This document shows, in pieces, positions 51,211 through 63,771 of a DNA stretch of 64,000 nucleotides (position 1 is the first letter of the stretch; every line of letters begins with the position of its first letter). Made by a program: the position numbers and the translations under genes. The notes below the pieces were generated by a model. The model saw only the letters and a list, made by a program, of their open reading frames with translations, was not told the DNA's origin and made no database searches. Source of the stretch: Hemibagrus wyckioides (Eukaryota; Chordata; Actinopteri; Siluriformes; Bagridae). The stretch lies in contig NC_080716.1 of the NCBI RefSeq assembly GCF_019097595.1, forward strand, positions 29,298,401 to 29,362,400. Reading direction: 5' to 3'.

Positions 51211-51825
51211 ATGTTCCTGTATACAGGAAGGGGATGAGTGGACTCTACTGCTGTGTACAGGAAGGGGATGAGTAGACTCTACTGCTGTGTACAGGAAGGG
51301 GATGAGTAGACTCTACTGCTGTGTACAGGAAGGGGATGAGTAGACTCTACTGCTGTATACAGAAAGGGGATGAGTAGCCTCTACTGCTGTGTACAGGAAG
51401 GGGATGAGTAGACTCTACTGCTGTGTACAGGAAGGGGATGAGTAGCCTCTACTGCTGTGTACAGGAAGGGGATGAGTAGACTCTACTGCTGTGTAAAGGA
51501 AGGGGATGAGTAGACTCTACTGCTGTATACAGGAAGGGGATGAGTAGACTCTACTGCTGTGTACGGGAAGGGGATGAGTAGACTCTACTGCTGTGTACGG
51601 GAAGGGGATGAGTAGACTCTACTGCTGTGTACGGGAAGGGGATGAGTAGACTCTACTGCTGTGTACGGGAAGGGGATGAGTAGACTCTACTGCTGTGTAC
51701 GGGAAGGGGATGAGTAGACTCTACTGCTGTGTACGGGAAGGGGATGAGTAGACTCTACTGCTGTGTACGGGAAGGGGATGAGTAGACTCTGCTGCTGTGT
51801 ACGGGAAGGGGATGAGTAGACTTTA
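51211..51825. repeat. 34-bp minisatellite, 18 units, derived from LINE coding sequence
   Basis: The unit contains AAGGGGATGAGTAGACTCTA. The left duplicate has this motif once (9853-9880) inside the LINE reverse transcriptase, and the last unit here runs on into the same LINE sequence (51,820-51,892). Units 1-10 mostly read ACAGG or close variants; units 11-18 read ACGGG. Confidence 0.95.
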
Positions 51826-52018
51826 CTTTCTGAGGAAGCTCAGATGCTTTAATGTTTGTAGTAAGATGTTGGAGATCTACCAATCTGATATTTATTTTTA
51901 ATAACATTTATAATATTATAGATTACATTTATTTTATTATTCTTGATTATTTCCTACTGCATATGCTATTCTTTTGCTGTTGCTCTAATGTGTGAATTTT
52001 CCTTTTAGATTATTAAAC
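51826..52018 (+). mobile_element. LINE relic, shortened right copy
   Basis: It continues the polymerase end seen at 9880-9940 and then jumps, by an internal deletion of about 430 bp, to the 3' tail region. Confidence 0.65.
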
Positions 52019-52020
52019 TG

Positions 52021-52142
<122 letters not shown>

Positions 52143-52197
52143 AGGTTTTCCTTCTATCTGTTTGATAACTGTAGCTTCATCAGAACAGACACATGGC

Positions 52198-53560
52198 TCA
52201 CTGCAGAGAGAAAGAAAGAGACAATAAACACATTTATAAATACATTTCTCCTGATATTGCTGTCACTGATGTTATAAACTAGTTAACTTGTTGAATCAGT
52301 GACCGAGGAAACAAATCAGTTATTTCAGTATTTTGTATGTTCCTCGTTAACTCTGTCATAAACTGTCCATGTAGACTGAGATGATGGAAAATGACCTAGA
52401 AAGCTTCCTTGGACATGGATGAACTCTTACAGATTCTGTGAGGTGGCGTTTTGTGTACATGGACACTCTAACTGCTAGATGACCTGCCTAATAAATCTAA
52501 CTAATACTGCTTTAAAAATCAGTTACTTGATGGTGTGTGTTTTTTTTTGCTGTAAAAGTCATGAGCCTTACCTCCATGTTGTGGTTCAGCTCTGAGTGGA
52601 CAGTATCATCAGCCACACTGGCCTTTTCTAGTGGAAATCAGACATCATTAATTAATATCCTGAAATATTATTATTATTATTATTAACTCATCTAAATTAC
52701 CACACAAATATTGATGTGGATATTAAATTATACACAATTAAAATAGAGTTTATACTTCAAATCTAGATCTAGTTCAACTCTACTGGGCTGTAAGTCTTTT
52801 AGGATTAATGAATATCATTGCACTTCCATACTTGTGATTATGTCAGTGGCAGAAGAAAATAGAAAAGTGTTATGTAGAAAGAGGTGAGCATGAGGTGATG
52901 TGATGTGTTATTTCCACAATAATTTGTCAGCAGTCATGGTTTCTTACAGAGACACATTTACAACACAGCCCTGATTACAAAAGCCCGACTATAAAGTGAG
53001 TAATAGTTTCAAACATGATCTATGGATAAAACACTTATAAAGTGTAGTTAGATGAGTGTAACTGTACGTCTAAATTGCATAGCCATATTTTTCCTCACAT
53101 AAACCCAGTCTTCATTATTAAAACAGTTTCAGTATGACACACACACACACATTGAATTTGTACAAAGTTCAAAAAGCTTACTGAAATGAAATTATAATTT
53201 AAAATGCAGTATGGGGCAGGTTTTGTGTAAAATTTTATGATTTTAATTGCAATTTGTGCTTAACCCTTAAGACTTTACAACAGTTTGTGGAGATAAACGA
53301 GTTATTATTCTCTTCAATATGGTATGTTGTGTTTACACTGCTATTTTTTTTAGAAACAAAAAAATCTTTTAATAAATAGATATAAAAATGCAGCTTTCAT
53401 GTTACAGCAGAACAAAACTTAAACTTCTCTGTCCTGAAGACGTTTACATGTCAGAAAACAGAAAGTCATCTCTTTTACCTCAGGTTTTTTTTTATTTGTT
53501 AATTAAAAAAGTTTAGCATTGGATTTCTCCAGCCACAAATGACAAATACTTTTTAAAAAC

Positions 53561-53646
<86 letters not shown>

Positions 53647-56600
53647 CATTTTTATTTTAAACTTTCTGCAACAACAAGGAATTACAATAATTTAACAATA
53701 TTTTTTCTTACCCCTTCTAATACAGGTGATAAAAAGAGGAAAAAATCATATAATAATATGAGTAATAGTTACAAACATGAACTATGAATAAAAAACACTT
53801 ATAATGTGTAGTTATGAGTATAACTGTATGTCCAAAATTGCACAGCCATACTTTCCCACCAAAATCTCATAAGTGCAAAACATGAACTCCTCTGTCCTGA
53901 AGGGGTTTACATGTCAAAAAACAAAGTTATAGCTTTACCTCAGGGTTTTTTTATTTGTTAATTAAAATGCGTTTAAAGTTTTGCATTGGATCTCTCCAGC
54001 CACAAATGACAATATTTTTAAACATACTATATGTATTTCATGATTATTTTCTGGAATAACAAGGAATTAAAATAATTAAACAATATTTTTTCATACACCT
54101 TCTAACACGTATGATGAAAAAAGGAAAAGAATTATGACATACCTCTCACTGTAATCTTGACAGGATCACTGAGCTCTGTGTGGCAGTTTCCCCTGCGAGC
54201 TCGACACTTGTACTCTGTTTCTCCTGCATTATCGACTGTCACTTTAAGTGTGTTCTCTTGTTCACTGTTCAGATTCTGTAACAGCTGATTATTTTTGTAC
54301 CATTCAAACTCCTGCTGCAGCTCACAGCTCAGAGTGACGGTGTCTCCAGTGTAGACGGAAGTCTGAGGATTCACTCTCACAGTCGGCTTGGGTTTTGCTG
54401 TTGGTATGAAATGATGAAGGAGTCAGAGCAAAAACACAACTTCATACAATAAAGCCATTGCCGACAGGTGTTCTAAAATATTATAAAGTATTCAAATAAC
54501 CATAAATACACACACCACAGCAGTGTTAGTGTGAACAGACAGTCAAGTAAAAAGAAGATAATGAGGCTTGTATTTAAATATCATGAAAGACTTTAACCTC
54601 AGGTGTTGAGGCAGAGACTGATGTGGATGATGCTGATCATCAAAATCATCCAATTCCAATGCCTCAAATGATCTTCTAATAAATCAGACAATGGCAGAGC
54701 CAACACAAGGTGAGATTTACTGCCTTCTTTCTTAATGTTCACTGTGTTCTATTAATCAGACTGACTCACCACAATTATACTGCACACTTAATATAAAACC
54801 CAGATGGTACTTTAAAAGATATGATGATGATCATTGTGAAAGAAATTGGTGTCTACTAGACAGGGAAGTGAAAGTCAACATTAAAGAAACAGGGACTCAG
54901 TTACAGACAGCTCAAAATCTGAAGCCAAAAAATAATGTAAACATATTAAATAAGAAATAAAAACACCCACAGACTCACCTGATACAGTCAGTGTAACAGC
55001 ATCACTGGAGTGTGAGGAGCGTGAACCTCCTCTCTCTGCTCCTCTACAGGTGTATTTACCTGTGTGGGTCACTTCAACACCACTGATACTGTACACCTGT
55101 CCACTACTGACAGGACTGTGTGAAGCATCTTTATACCAGCTGTACTGCCAGCTAGAGACACTTTCATCCTGTATGTTACATATCAGAGTGACGTTCTCTC
55201 CACTGAACACCTGATTATCAGGATTTATGGATGCCACTGGTTTAGGTCTTGCTGTAGAAAAATAATAGAACATCTAAATTGTCATGATGAATTTATCATC
55301 ATGGTGTATAATGATGATATAGGAATAGTGGAATAGTGAACACAACATTTTTGTTTTATTAACACTATTAGCTAATTTACAGATTCAGGGGTCTGACAAA
55401 ATAATGTGAACACCCATTGTAATAGGGGTTAATATTATTTGTGTAGGCTACTGCGGAAAAAAACAACTGTCGTGATTGAGTTATTTATTTTTTGTTACTA
55501 TATATTGTTTATGTTACATGCCAGTATAAGACAATTGTGCTCATCAATGGTTAGTTTAAGACATTTCTTTGGTGTTTTAAAGAGCAGTAGTGTCCATGAT
55601 TATGACTGTGTATAGAAAGCATGGCAGGACTTCATCAGAAAAGAAGAAATCAAAACTTAATGATAGGGACTGTCGAACTCAATCAAGAATGGTGTCCAAA
55701 CAACACAAAACTAGTGCAGCAAAAGTGACAGCAGAACTTAATGTCCACCTTTAAGGTCATGTTTCTCTGCAGAGAACTTCACAAAGCCACCATCCATGAA
55801 AGAGTTGCAAATGGTAAACCATTAATCACAGAAAACAATACAAAAATGCAAAAAAAGAAAAGAAAAAAAGATGGTGTCATGATCATAAAACCTGGACAGC
55901 AGAAGACTTGAAATGAGTGATATGGTCTGAGGAATCATGTACATTATTCCCACCAGCAGATCACCCATACACACAACCAAAACAGTTTAGTCTTGGTTTG
56001 AGGAGCACCAGTATGAACTTTAACATCTGCCCTGGCCAGCTAAATCACCTGACTTGATTATCATCAAACCAGTGCGGGAAATTTTGGAGAGAAGTGTGAG
56101 AAGCAGGTTCCCTGCTCCAACTTCTCTGAAGCAACTAGAAGATACTCTGCTAGATGAATGGTACAAAGTTCAAAGATGTTCAGAAGTTATATGAATCTAT
56201 TCCAAGAAGACTGGAAGCTGTATTAAATGCAAATGGTGGTCCAACTACTTATTAATGAAAAGATACTACATATTTCATCTGTGTTCACATTATTTCATCC
56301 AACTCCTATAAATGTTTTATATTCTTTGAGATCTTTTAATTTTAACACTTAAATGTCTGTAAATGTACAGTAAACAACAAATCTAGATCCAGTTGAACTT
56401 TACTGGACACTGTATACTGTCTTTAATGGACTGATTATAATTGCACTTCCACACTTGTGATTATGTTGCTGGTAGAAGAAAATAGAACAGCACTGAGAAG
56501 AATAAAAACACCCACAATAAGAGGTGAGCATGAGCATATGTTTTGTGTGATTTCCAGAATAATTTGTTAGCATTCATGTTTTCTTACAGAAACAGTTGTA

Positions 56601-58521
56601 CAATTGTACACAACCCTGTTTAAGTACAAAAGTTATTGAGTAATAGTTACAAACATAAACTATGAATAAAAAACACTTATAATGTGTAGTTATGAGTATA
56701 ACTGTATGTCCAAAATTGCACAGCCATACTTTCCCACCAAAATCTCATAAGTGCAAAACATGAACTCCTCTGTCCTGAAGGGGTTTACACATCAAAAAAC
56801 AAAGTTATAGCTTTACCTCAGGGTTTTTTTATTTGTTAATTAAAATGCGTTTAAAGTTTTGCATTGGATCTCTCCAGCCACAAATGACAATATTTTTAAA
56901 CATACTATATGTATTTCATGATTATTTTCTGGAATAACAAGGAATTAAAATAATTAAACAATATTTTTTCATACACCTTCTAACACGTATGATGAAAAAA
57001 GGAAAAGAATTATGACATACCTCTCACTGTAATCTTGACAGGATCACTGAGCTCTGTGTGGCAGTTTCCCCTGCGAGCTCGACACTTGTACTCTGTTTCT
57101 CCTGCATTATCGACTGTCACTTTAAGTGTGTTCTCTTGTTCACTGTTCAGATTCTGTAACTGATTATTTTTGTACCACTGAAACTCCCATCCAGTCTCCT
57201 GCTGCAGCTCACAGCTCAGAGTGACGGTGTCTCCAGTGTAGACGGAGCTCTGAGGATTCACTCTCACAGTCAGTTTGGGTTTTGCTGTTGGTATGAAATG
57301 ATGGAGTCATTTTACAACATAAGCAGTAGATTCACTGTGTCTAACAGATGCTTTGTGTCTAAAACAAACATTTAATACACAATGGTACAGTTGTATACTT
57401 ACTTTGGAACAAAATTCATGATTCGACTGAAGTGTAGAAACACTGTATTGCTGATTTTAGATTGTTATTTTATGGATCCTGCACAAATCCTGCATCACCA
57501 TCTGAACATGTATGGGTCTTTTTCAAAATGAGCAAAAACATGACTTCCTACAGTAAAGCCATTGCAGACAGGTGTTATATAATATTATAAACTCTATGCT
57601 AAAATGTTTCTTGGTGTGTTCTATTAATCAGACTGACTCACCACAATTATACTGCAAACATATATATATATATAAAAAGATATGATGATGATCGTTGTGA
57701 AAGAAATTGTTGTCTACTAGACAGGGAAGTGAAAGTCAACATTAAAGAAACAGGGACTCAGTTACTGACAGCTCAAAATCTGAACAATGTAAAATAATGT
57801 TAACATTAATTAAGAAATAAAAACACACACAGACTCACCTGATACAGTCAGTGTAACAGCATCACTGATCTCTGAGATCTGAGAGTCACTCCCATCTCCT
57901 CTGCAGGTGTAGGTACCACTGTCAGAGTCTTTAACAGCCCGGATTCTGAACTCCTGCATTTTGTCTGTGTAGTATCTCAATCTGTCCCCTCTGATTTCAT
58001 TATTATTTTTCATCCAGCTGTAAGTCCACTGAGTATCTCCTCCTCCCTGTATGTCACATCTGAGAGTAACAATCTCTTCAATGAACACATGTGTATCAGG
58101 CGTTATGGACACCACAGCTTTAGGACTCCCTATAAAACATTCTGTTGTTAATAAACCTTACATAAAGTCATTCCCAAGTCTACACTACTAATATCAAGTT
58201 TAATGAGAGTATGAGTGCATGTTTTTGTTACTTGTTGATACTGATATGATAATACTGAAGAAATCAGGGGCATCATGGAGCATTTTATTTAGCACTAGTT
58301 CTGTCAGTTACTCTCTTGTGCTGCTGTCATTAAACTTGTGCTGTTTTATATCTAATATGTTAAGGCATTTAAGCAGTGTAAACCTATTTATTTATATCTG
58401 GCGTTGCAGCTATCCTTTGATTAGAGCTATAAAAACTGCATTAATAATACACAACCTTATAAAAGATAAACTATATATAAATCACCTTGAGCCTGGGTCA
58501 CTGGTAAAAGTGAAATCAGCA
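52198..58521 (-). CDS. Receptor gene B: four-Ig receptor fused to a tail exon, no membrane exon (exon 1 not found)
   Basis: Minus-strand exons: 58521-58486 (signal 2), 58129-57839 (X), 57284-57021 (Y), 55251-54979 (X-like), 54397-54143 (Y), 52627-52572 (tail), then TGA at 52,200-52,198. Phases fit throughout; with a 31-nt exon 1 the total is 402 codons. Between 52,627 and 54,143 I find no Ig, membrane or ITIM exon. To the left of about 52,745 the sequence matches the 3' end of gene A; to its right it matches the inside of gene C intron 4. The product would therefore be secreted, with [15 protein letters not shown] at its end. Exon 1 is not seen up to 64 kb; the region where it is expected (after 62,940) has been replaced. 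It may be a pseudogene. Confidence 0.6.
52572..52627 (-). CDS. Gene B tail exon with Tyr-to-His change
   Basis: Homologue of 10,885-10,940. It encodes [18 protein letters not shown]. The codon at 52,598-52,596 is CAC (His) where gene A has TAT (Tyr). Donor GTAAGG. Confidence 0.6.
52745..54142. other. Gene B intron spanning the mosaic junction
   Basis: 52,790-53,060 resembles 30,690-30,960. (AT)n at 53,563-53,644. 53,740-54,142 is almost identical to 56,620-57,020. No exon seen. Confidence 0.55.
54143..54397 (-). CDS. Gene B Ig exon 4 (Y type, shortened)
   Basis: 85 codons. It is like exon 2 of this gene but has lost residues around the conserved Trp region ([16 protein letters not shown]). 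Both Cys remain. Donor GTATGT. Confidence 0.8.
54979..55251 (-). CDS. Gene B Ig exon 3 (X-like, divergent)
   Basis: 91 codons, [19 protein letters not shown], then [19 protein letters not shown] and [18 protein letters not shown]. Closer to the common LITR domain type than the other X exons. Acceptor TTCTACAG, donor GTGAGT. Confidence 0.85.
55387..56315 (+). mobile_element. Tc1-like relic with recognisable ends
   Basis: The left end has ACAAAATAATGTGAACACCC and the right end the inverted GTGTTCACATTATTTC. Decayed transposase between: [15 protein letters not shown] type helix near 55,590 and a C-terminal [22 protein letters not shown] end near 56,200-56,255. Confidence 0.65.
56316..57020. other. 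Gene B intron sequence
   Basis: Right part (56,637-57,020) is the older or newer twin of 53,759-54,142. No exon seen. Confidence 0.5.
57021..57284 (-). CDS. Gene B Ig exon 2 (Y type)
   Basis: 88 codons, [19 protein letters not shown], then [18 protein letters not shown] and [17 protein letters not shown]. Intact. Confidence 0.85.
57839..58129 (-). CDS. Gene B Ig exon 1 (X type)
   Basis: 97 codons, [19 protein letters not shown], then [18 protein letters not shown] and [14 protein letters not shown]. Intact. Confidence 0.85.
58486..58521 (-). CDS. Gene B signal-peptide exon 2
   Basis: 36-bp exon, [11 protein letters not shown]. Acceptor CCTTTTTAG, donor GTGATT. Confidence 0.75.
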
Positions 58522-59370
58522 CTAAAAAGGGAGAAGAAACAGAGCATAATGTAAATATGGAAAATATTCAATCTGTTAATGAAAACAGAGCATTTAAGAC
58601 ACAAACCCACAAGATTAAATCATGTTTAGGAAATAAATAATCTACAATCTGAAATATATACATTGTAACCTCTCTACATAATTAAAAAAAAAATCACTGA
58701 TGCATACAAAGGTCACTATATTTTTCCAACTTTATTGCACAAAGTAATCTAATATGTAGCACATAATATTATTAAAGAAGTGTGATAATGGACATAAAAG
58801 TACTTTGACTATCACACTGAAAAGGGGGAAGGTGGTGGTGGTGGTGGTGGTGGTGGTGAGGGGGCCTTAATACGTCACTTCTACTTTAAAGTGATTTTCC
58901 TGCATGACATTTTCTTAGAGACTCAGCCACATGGAATTGGACAAAACAGACACAATGGGCTGGTTCTTCAGAGCTCTGCTGCCTGAAAAGCACAAGGCCA
59001 TCAGCCTAACAGCCTCGGCAGCCTCAAATAGATACTGTATGCTCTTCTTGAAATCGCCAGGGGAGAGCAGCCTGACTCACACCGACCCCAAGTCTTCTTT
59101 CACCTGGGCACAGGCAATGCAGCCTCAGATCCTGCATGTAGCCACTGAAGAGCTTATAGCTCTGTAGAAACTCTCCCTCTCCGGCGCCGTTCCTCTCCCT
59201 GACCCCTGCCATGATGCCCACCCCTTGCTCACCAAGATGAAGCCACTTGAAAGCCTCCCCACTCTGGGACCCAGCAACAATCCCATGCCCACTGAGCCTG
59301 ACCTACCCACTCTGGTTCATGTCAACAAGCCCTGGCTAGCTGGCTGTGGCCTCCACACCTCCACCCCATC
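58522..59370. other. Upstream of gene B signal exon, no exon 1
   Basis: A (GGT)n tract (58,832-58,858). 58,930-59,370 is unusually GC-rich for the window and probably belongs to the retroelement relic that follows. Confidence 0.35.
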
Positions 59371-59475
59371 CAAGGGGGCATAAGTAAATCTTGTACTTCA
59401 TGGACTATGCCACCAGATACCCTGAGGCAGTCCTATATCGAAAAGCCACAAATTGTCAGGGAATTCCCAACACTC
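59371..59475 (+). mobile_element. Ty3/gypsy-type integrase fragment
   Basis: The plus-strand frame reads MDYATRYPEAVLYRKATN, which matches the first catalytic Asp block of gypsy integrases (DYATRYPEAV). Only a short fragment remains. Confidence 0.55.
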
Positions 59476-59489
59476 TTTAGTCGAGCGTG

Positions 59490-59735
59490 CATTTAAATTT
59501 ACTCACATTATCAACAGTTAAAAAGTTTAAAGTTATGGATTGCTTTCATACATCCATCTTTAGACCTCCTCTGCTTTTTCTCAGCTGACTTTGCACCACT
59601 ACATTAAAATAGAAAATAAACCACATCCGTAAACAACTCTCTGGGGTCGGGCCTCTAACACAGTCACTACTCTGTGTATGTACAGGACTAATGAGTGTTT
59701 ATGTCTGCATAATTATTGCTCTTCTTTTAAACATG
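59490..59735. repeat. Intron-1 module, third copy (part)
   Basis: Matches 43,380-43,590 and 41,600-41,800. It is separated from its continuation at 61,525 by the LINE below. Confidence 0.5.
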
Positions 59736-60967
59736 GAGATAATAATTAGTCACCACAGTTCAGACTACAGTTCAGTGTTCATAATTCCCTCCATACTCAC
59801 CACTAAATTGGAGATCCTGGGCCTCAGCCCATCCCTGTGTCGCTGGATCTCCAACTTCCTGACAGACAGACCACAGGCGGTATGGTTGGGCAACCATGTC
59901 TCACCCACACTCACCCTCAGCACTGGAGCCCCCCAGGGTTGTGTTCTGAGCCCCCTGCTGTACTCTCTGTACACCTACGACTGTGTGGCCACTTCCAGCT
60001 CCAACAACATTATTAGGTTTGCGGATGATACTGTGGTGGTGGGCCTGATCTCCAACAACGATGAGACGGCCTACCTAGAGGAGGTTAGAAAACTGGAATT
60101 ATGGTGCCAGGCCAACAATCTCCTCCTGAATGTCAGCAAGACTAAGGAGCTGATAGTGGACTTCAGCACCAAGCAGGAGAGGAATTACCAGCCCCTGACT
60201 ATCAAAGGGTCCCCAATGGAGGGAGTGGACAGTTTCCGGTACCTAGGTGTTTACATCACGCAGGACCTGACATGGTCCTGTCACATTAACACCCTGGTGA
60301 AGAAGTCTTTATCATCTCAGACGCCTGAAGGACTTTAAACTGCCCTCAAAGGTGCTAAAGACATTCTACACTTGCACCATTGAGAGCATCCTGACGGGAA
60401 GTATCACAGCCTGGTTTGGGAACAGCACCAAACAGGACAGGCAAGCTCTCCAGAGGGCTCGATCAGCCGAGCGTACCATCCGCACCGAGCGTACCATCCG
60501 CACCGAGCTTCCTGACCTGGACACTATATACAGCAAGTGGTGCTGGACCAAGGCCAGGAAGATAATGAAGGACCTCAGTCATCCCAAAAATGGACTCTTC
60601 TCTCTGTTGTGGTCAGGGAAATGTTTCCGTTCCTTGAAGGCAAACATAGAGTGAATGAGGAGGAGCTTCTTCCCACAGGCCATTCGGGCCCTCAACCAGT
60701 ACACCTAGGATCTAGACTTTCTAGACTTACCCCATACATGAACATGACATTCTACCTCAGCTGATTGTTGCACACACAAATTGCACTACTTGTATACCCT
60801 GCACTACTCTGCACACACAATAACCACACTCACTGTACATCTTTGCGTGCATACTGCACCGACACTTTACATAATTATTACATGAGCATTATTTATTGTC
60901 ATTACATTTATAATTATATTTGACTTTTCTATCTACATACATGTATATACCATATATTATAGTTGTT

Positions 60968-61015
<48 letters not shown>

Positions 61016-61519
61016 ATTTATTTATATATTTTTTATAAATATTACATTATATTACATTATCATATTATTATCATATTATAGTTATAGATATTATATGATT
61101 ATACTTATATCATTTTATTATTATATATAATATAATATATTGTGTATAACATTGTATTATATTATTATGTTTATACTATATTTATATTATGTACACATTT
61201 TAATATATTTATATTTTTATATACACATATATTTGTATATGTATATCTGATACACAATCGGCTTTATGTAACTATTGGTGTTTTTCATAATTTATCATGT
61301 CTTTAATTTCTACTAAGATAGTTTTTTTTTTATTTTTTTACTCTTCCTATTTTTCCATTTATATTTTTATTACCTGTATCCCTATACTTTTCTTGTCCAC
61401 ACACTTTCCTTTATACTTTATACTCTTCTTCAAATGTAGGACAGTTGTAATAAGCATTTCACTACATGTCGTACTGTGTATGATTTTGTATGTGACGATA
61501 TAAAATTTGAATTTGAATT
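59736..61519 (+). mobile_element. LINE relic with reverse transcriptase, 3'UTR and tail
   Basis: Plus-strand [22 protein letters not shown], then [20 protein letters not shown], the catalytic FADDT motif (near 60,020), and the thumb/C-terminal part after a frameshift at about 60,315 (TFYTCTIESILTGSITAWFG). A 12-bp unit is repeated at 60,470-60,505. The 3'UTR has (CA)n at 60,971-61,006, and the element ends in a TTTGAATT repeat tail (61,507-61,519). It is 5'-truncated and frameshifted, of the L2/CR1/Rex1 kind. Confidence 0.8.
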
Positions 61520-61524
61520 TAGTC

Positions 61525-62184
61525 ATCAATAGTAATCCAAGCCCAGAGTGGACACAAGCTCACCCAAACTGACCATTTGAATACTGGACATCTGGTCTAA
61601 TGCATATTGATTTTTCAAGATTCAAGATTCAAGATTCAAGAAGCTTTATTGTCATTTCAACCACATATAGCTGACGCAGTACATAGTGAAATGAAACGAC
61701 GTTTCTCCAGGACCTGGTGCTACATAAACATACAACAACAAGTTCAACACAAAACAACACCACAGAGCTAGGACAGAAGTTTGTCTTAGCCACGTAAAGT
61801 GCACAGTGTGCAGCTAGGTGCAAACAGAGCATAGACAAGACAGTGCAAAAGACAATAAATACAAGAAAGACAACACAAAAGAACACAGGACACTTAGCGC
61901 TGAAAAGAAATAAAAGAACATGTGTAATGGAATGTAAGTGAAATAAAATAAGATAAAGTGAAATGATGTAAAAAAGTATTGTGCAAAAATACACAGCAGC
62001 GGTTGAGGTAGTGCAAATAGAAATAAACTTAAATATGACTATAGCAGCGGATGACAGGTAGAGGTAGTGCAATAAGTAATGAACAATATAAATTGTGTGT
62101 GCGTGTCCACACAGTCAAGAGAGAGTGTGTGTGTATCTGTGTGTGAGAGAGACAAAGAGTCGATATACAGTTCAGTCCTGAATG

Positions 62185-62230
<46 letters not shown>

Positions 62231-62940
62231 TGTAGAACAGTTCTACTGCATGATGCGGGTGATAGCCTCAGAACTTGTCATCAACAACTTGAATGCATGC
62301 AACATGCAAATATATTAATATTTTTAAAAGTCAGTTATTGCTTTAACACATCCAGCTTAACGCCTTCTCCCCTTCTTCATTGCTGAACACACAAGAAAGA
62401 AGCTAAACCACAAATTGCCAACTTGTCTCTGTCCTCAGATCTGCCCTGTATGTGTCAGCATACAAGGCTAATGACGTGCTTATTTCTGCATAATTCTTTG
62501 ATAGATTTGACCAAAATAAGTGAATTAAAATAGACAATAGTTTGATGTTAATGTGTATTAGAATGAACTTATGGCATGGAGATGCTTCCGAAACAGACCA
62601 TAATAGTAACAAAAATATTACTGTAGGTTATAAAGTATTTTCTCTGTTTAAAGTTTCACATTTTCTTCCTGAATGTGGATGTCCTGGATGTGCTTCTGGA
62701 TAAGCTGGATAAGATTTACTGTAACCATAAGCTGTATAAAATGTTAATAATTAATATGGTTTTTAACACAAAACATGTTTCTGTATACAGGAAACACCAC
62801 CAGAAGATGATCATCAGGTACAGATTCCAACAATACAGACTCGTGTTTTCAACTCGCTCTACTTGTACTCTTACCTGTTGAACTATCATAGTTACTGAGA
62901 GTAGATACACATCAAACTAAACCCTTCTCATAACAGATAT
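61525..62940. repeat. Third, broken copy of the exon-1 side of the duplication
   Basis: 61,525-61,615 and 62,230-62,520 match 42,440-42,780; 62,630-62,940 matches 43,700-43,995 and 1050-1280. The match stops at 62,940, about 170 bp before the place where signal exon 1 should start. Confidence 0.55.
61615..62000 (-). repeat. LINE-type 3' tail repeat, inverted, with TTCAAGA tandem tail
   Basis: The minus-strand version of the 4505-4800 repeat, starting at four TTCAAGA copies. It lies inside the third duplication copy, so it inserted after that copy formed. Confidence 0.65.
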
Positions 62941-63692
62941 CTGCTGCAAAACTACAGCCATGTTCACCAGTAAGGGATCAGGTCAGTCAAAATTACATTT
63001 ACATGACATTTACATCATCATTGATGACGGATGCTTTCATCCAAAGCAACATACAATAGATAAAATCAAACGAAACAAATGAGCAACAATACGTAAATAC
63101 TGTGCTGTAACAAGTCTCGTTTAGTCTAACGCAGTACATGTAGCAATTTTCTTTTATAATAAATAAAAAGAATAAAAAGTAGATAGAATAGAGAGTACTA
63201 GTGTTAGTAGGTCGAGGCTTTTATATAATAAATAGAAAAAATCAATTAGATAGCATAGAAGTAGAACAGACATGTGTAAGTGTTAAAAACATCAAGATTT
63301 TTTTTTAATGAATAAAAATTTTATTACCTGTACCTACACATCTACAGCATGGCTAACTATCACCTAATAAATCCACTTTGTGCAAGTAATGGTGTTCATA
63401 AAATATATTTTTTAAATAATATAAATACAAAAGTTTTAAAAGAGCACATTGCAACATGTTAGAAAATGACAAACTAGCACACTGTTTTAGAGATGGGGAT
63501 ACAGTATTTTTTAGTTACTAGAAAGTTTTTTGTTGTTTTTTTTGTTTACTACTGCTAATTAGTTACTGTTAATCTTACTGGTCTGTTCTTATGCCACTGA
63601 GTGAACATTGTTATCTGTTATTTATACTGTCGTAGCATTTAAGTTTGTGTTTGTGATAGTTTTGATATACTGTACTTGATCACTGGAAATTC

Positions 63693-63771
<79 letters not shown>

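Noticed and set aside
51211..51825. CRISPR-like array
   Set aside because: Units are directly joined with no unique spacers, and the unit derives from a LINE; the genome is eukaryotic.
61629..62072. 147-codon minus-strand ORF
   Set aside because: It lies in the inverted LINE-tail repeat with hydrophobic low-complexity content and no family match.
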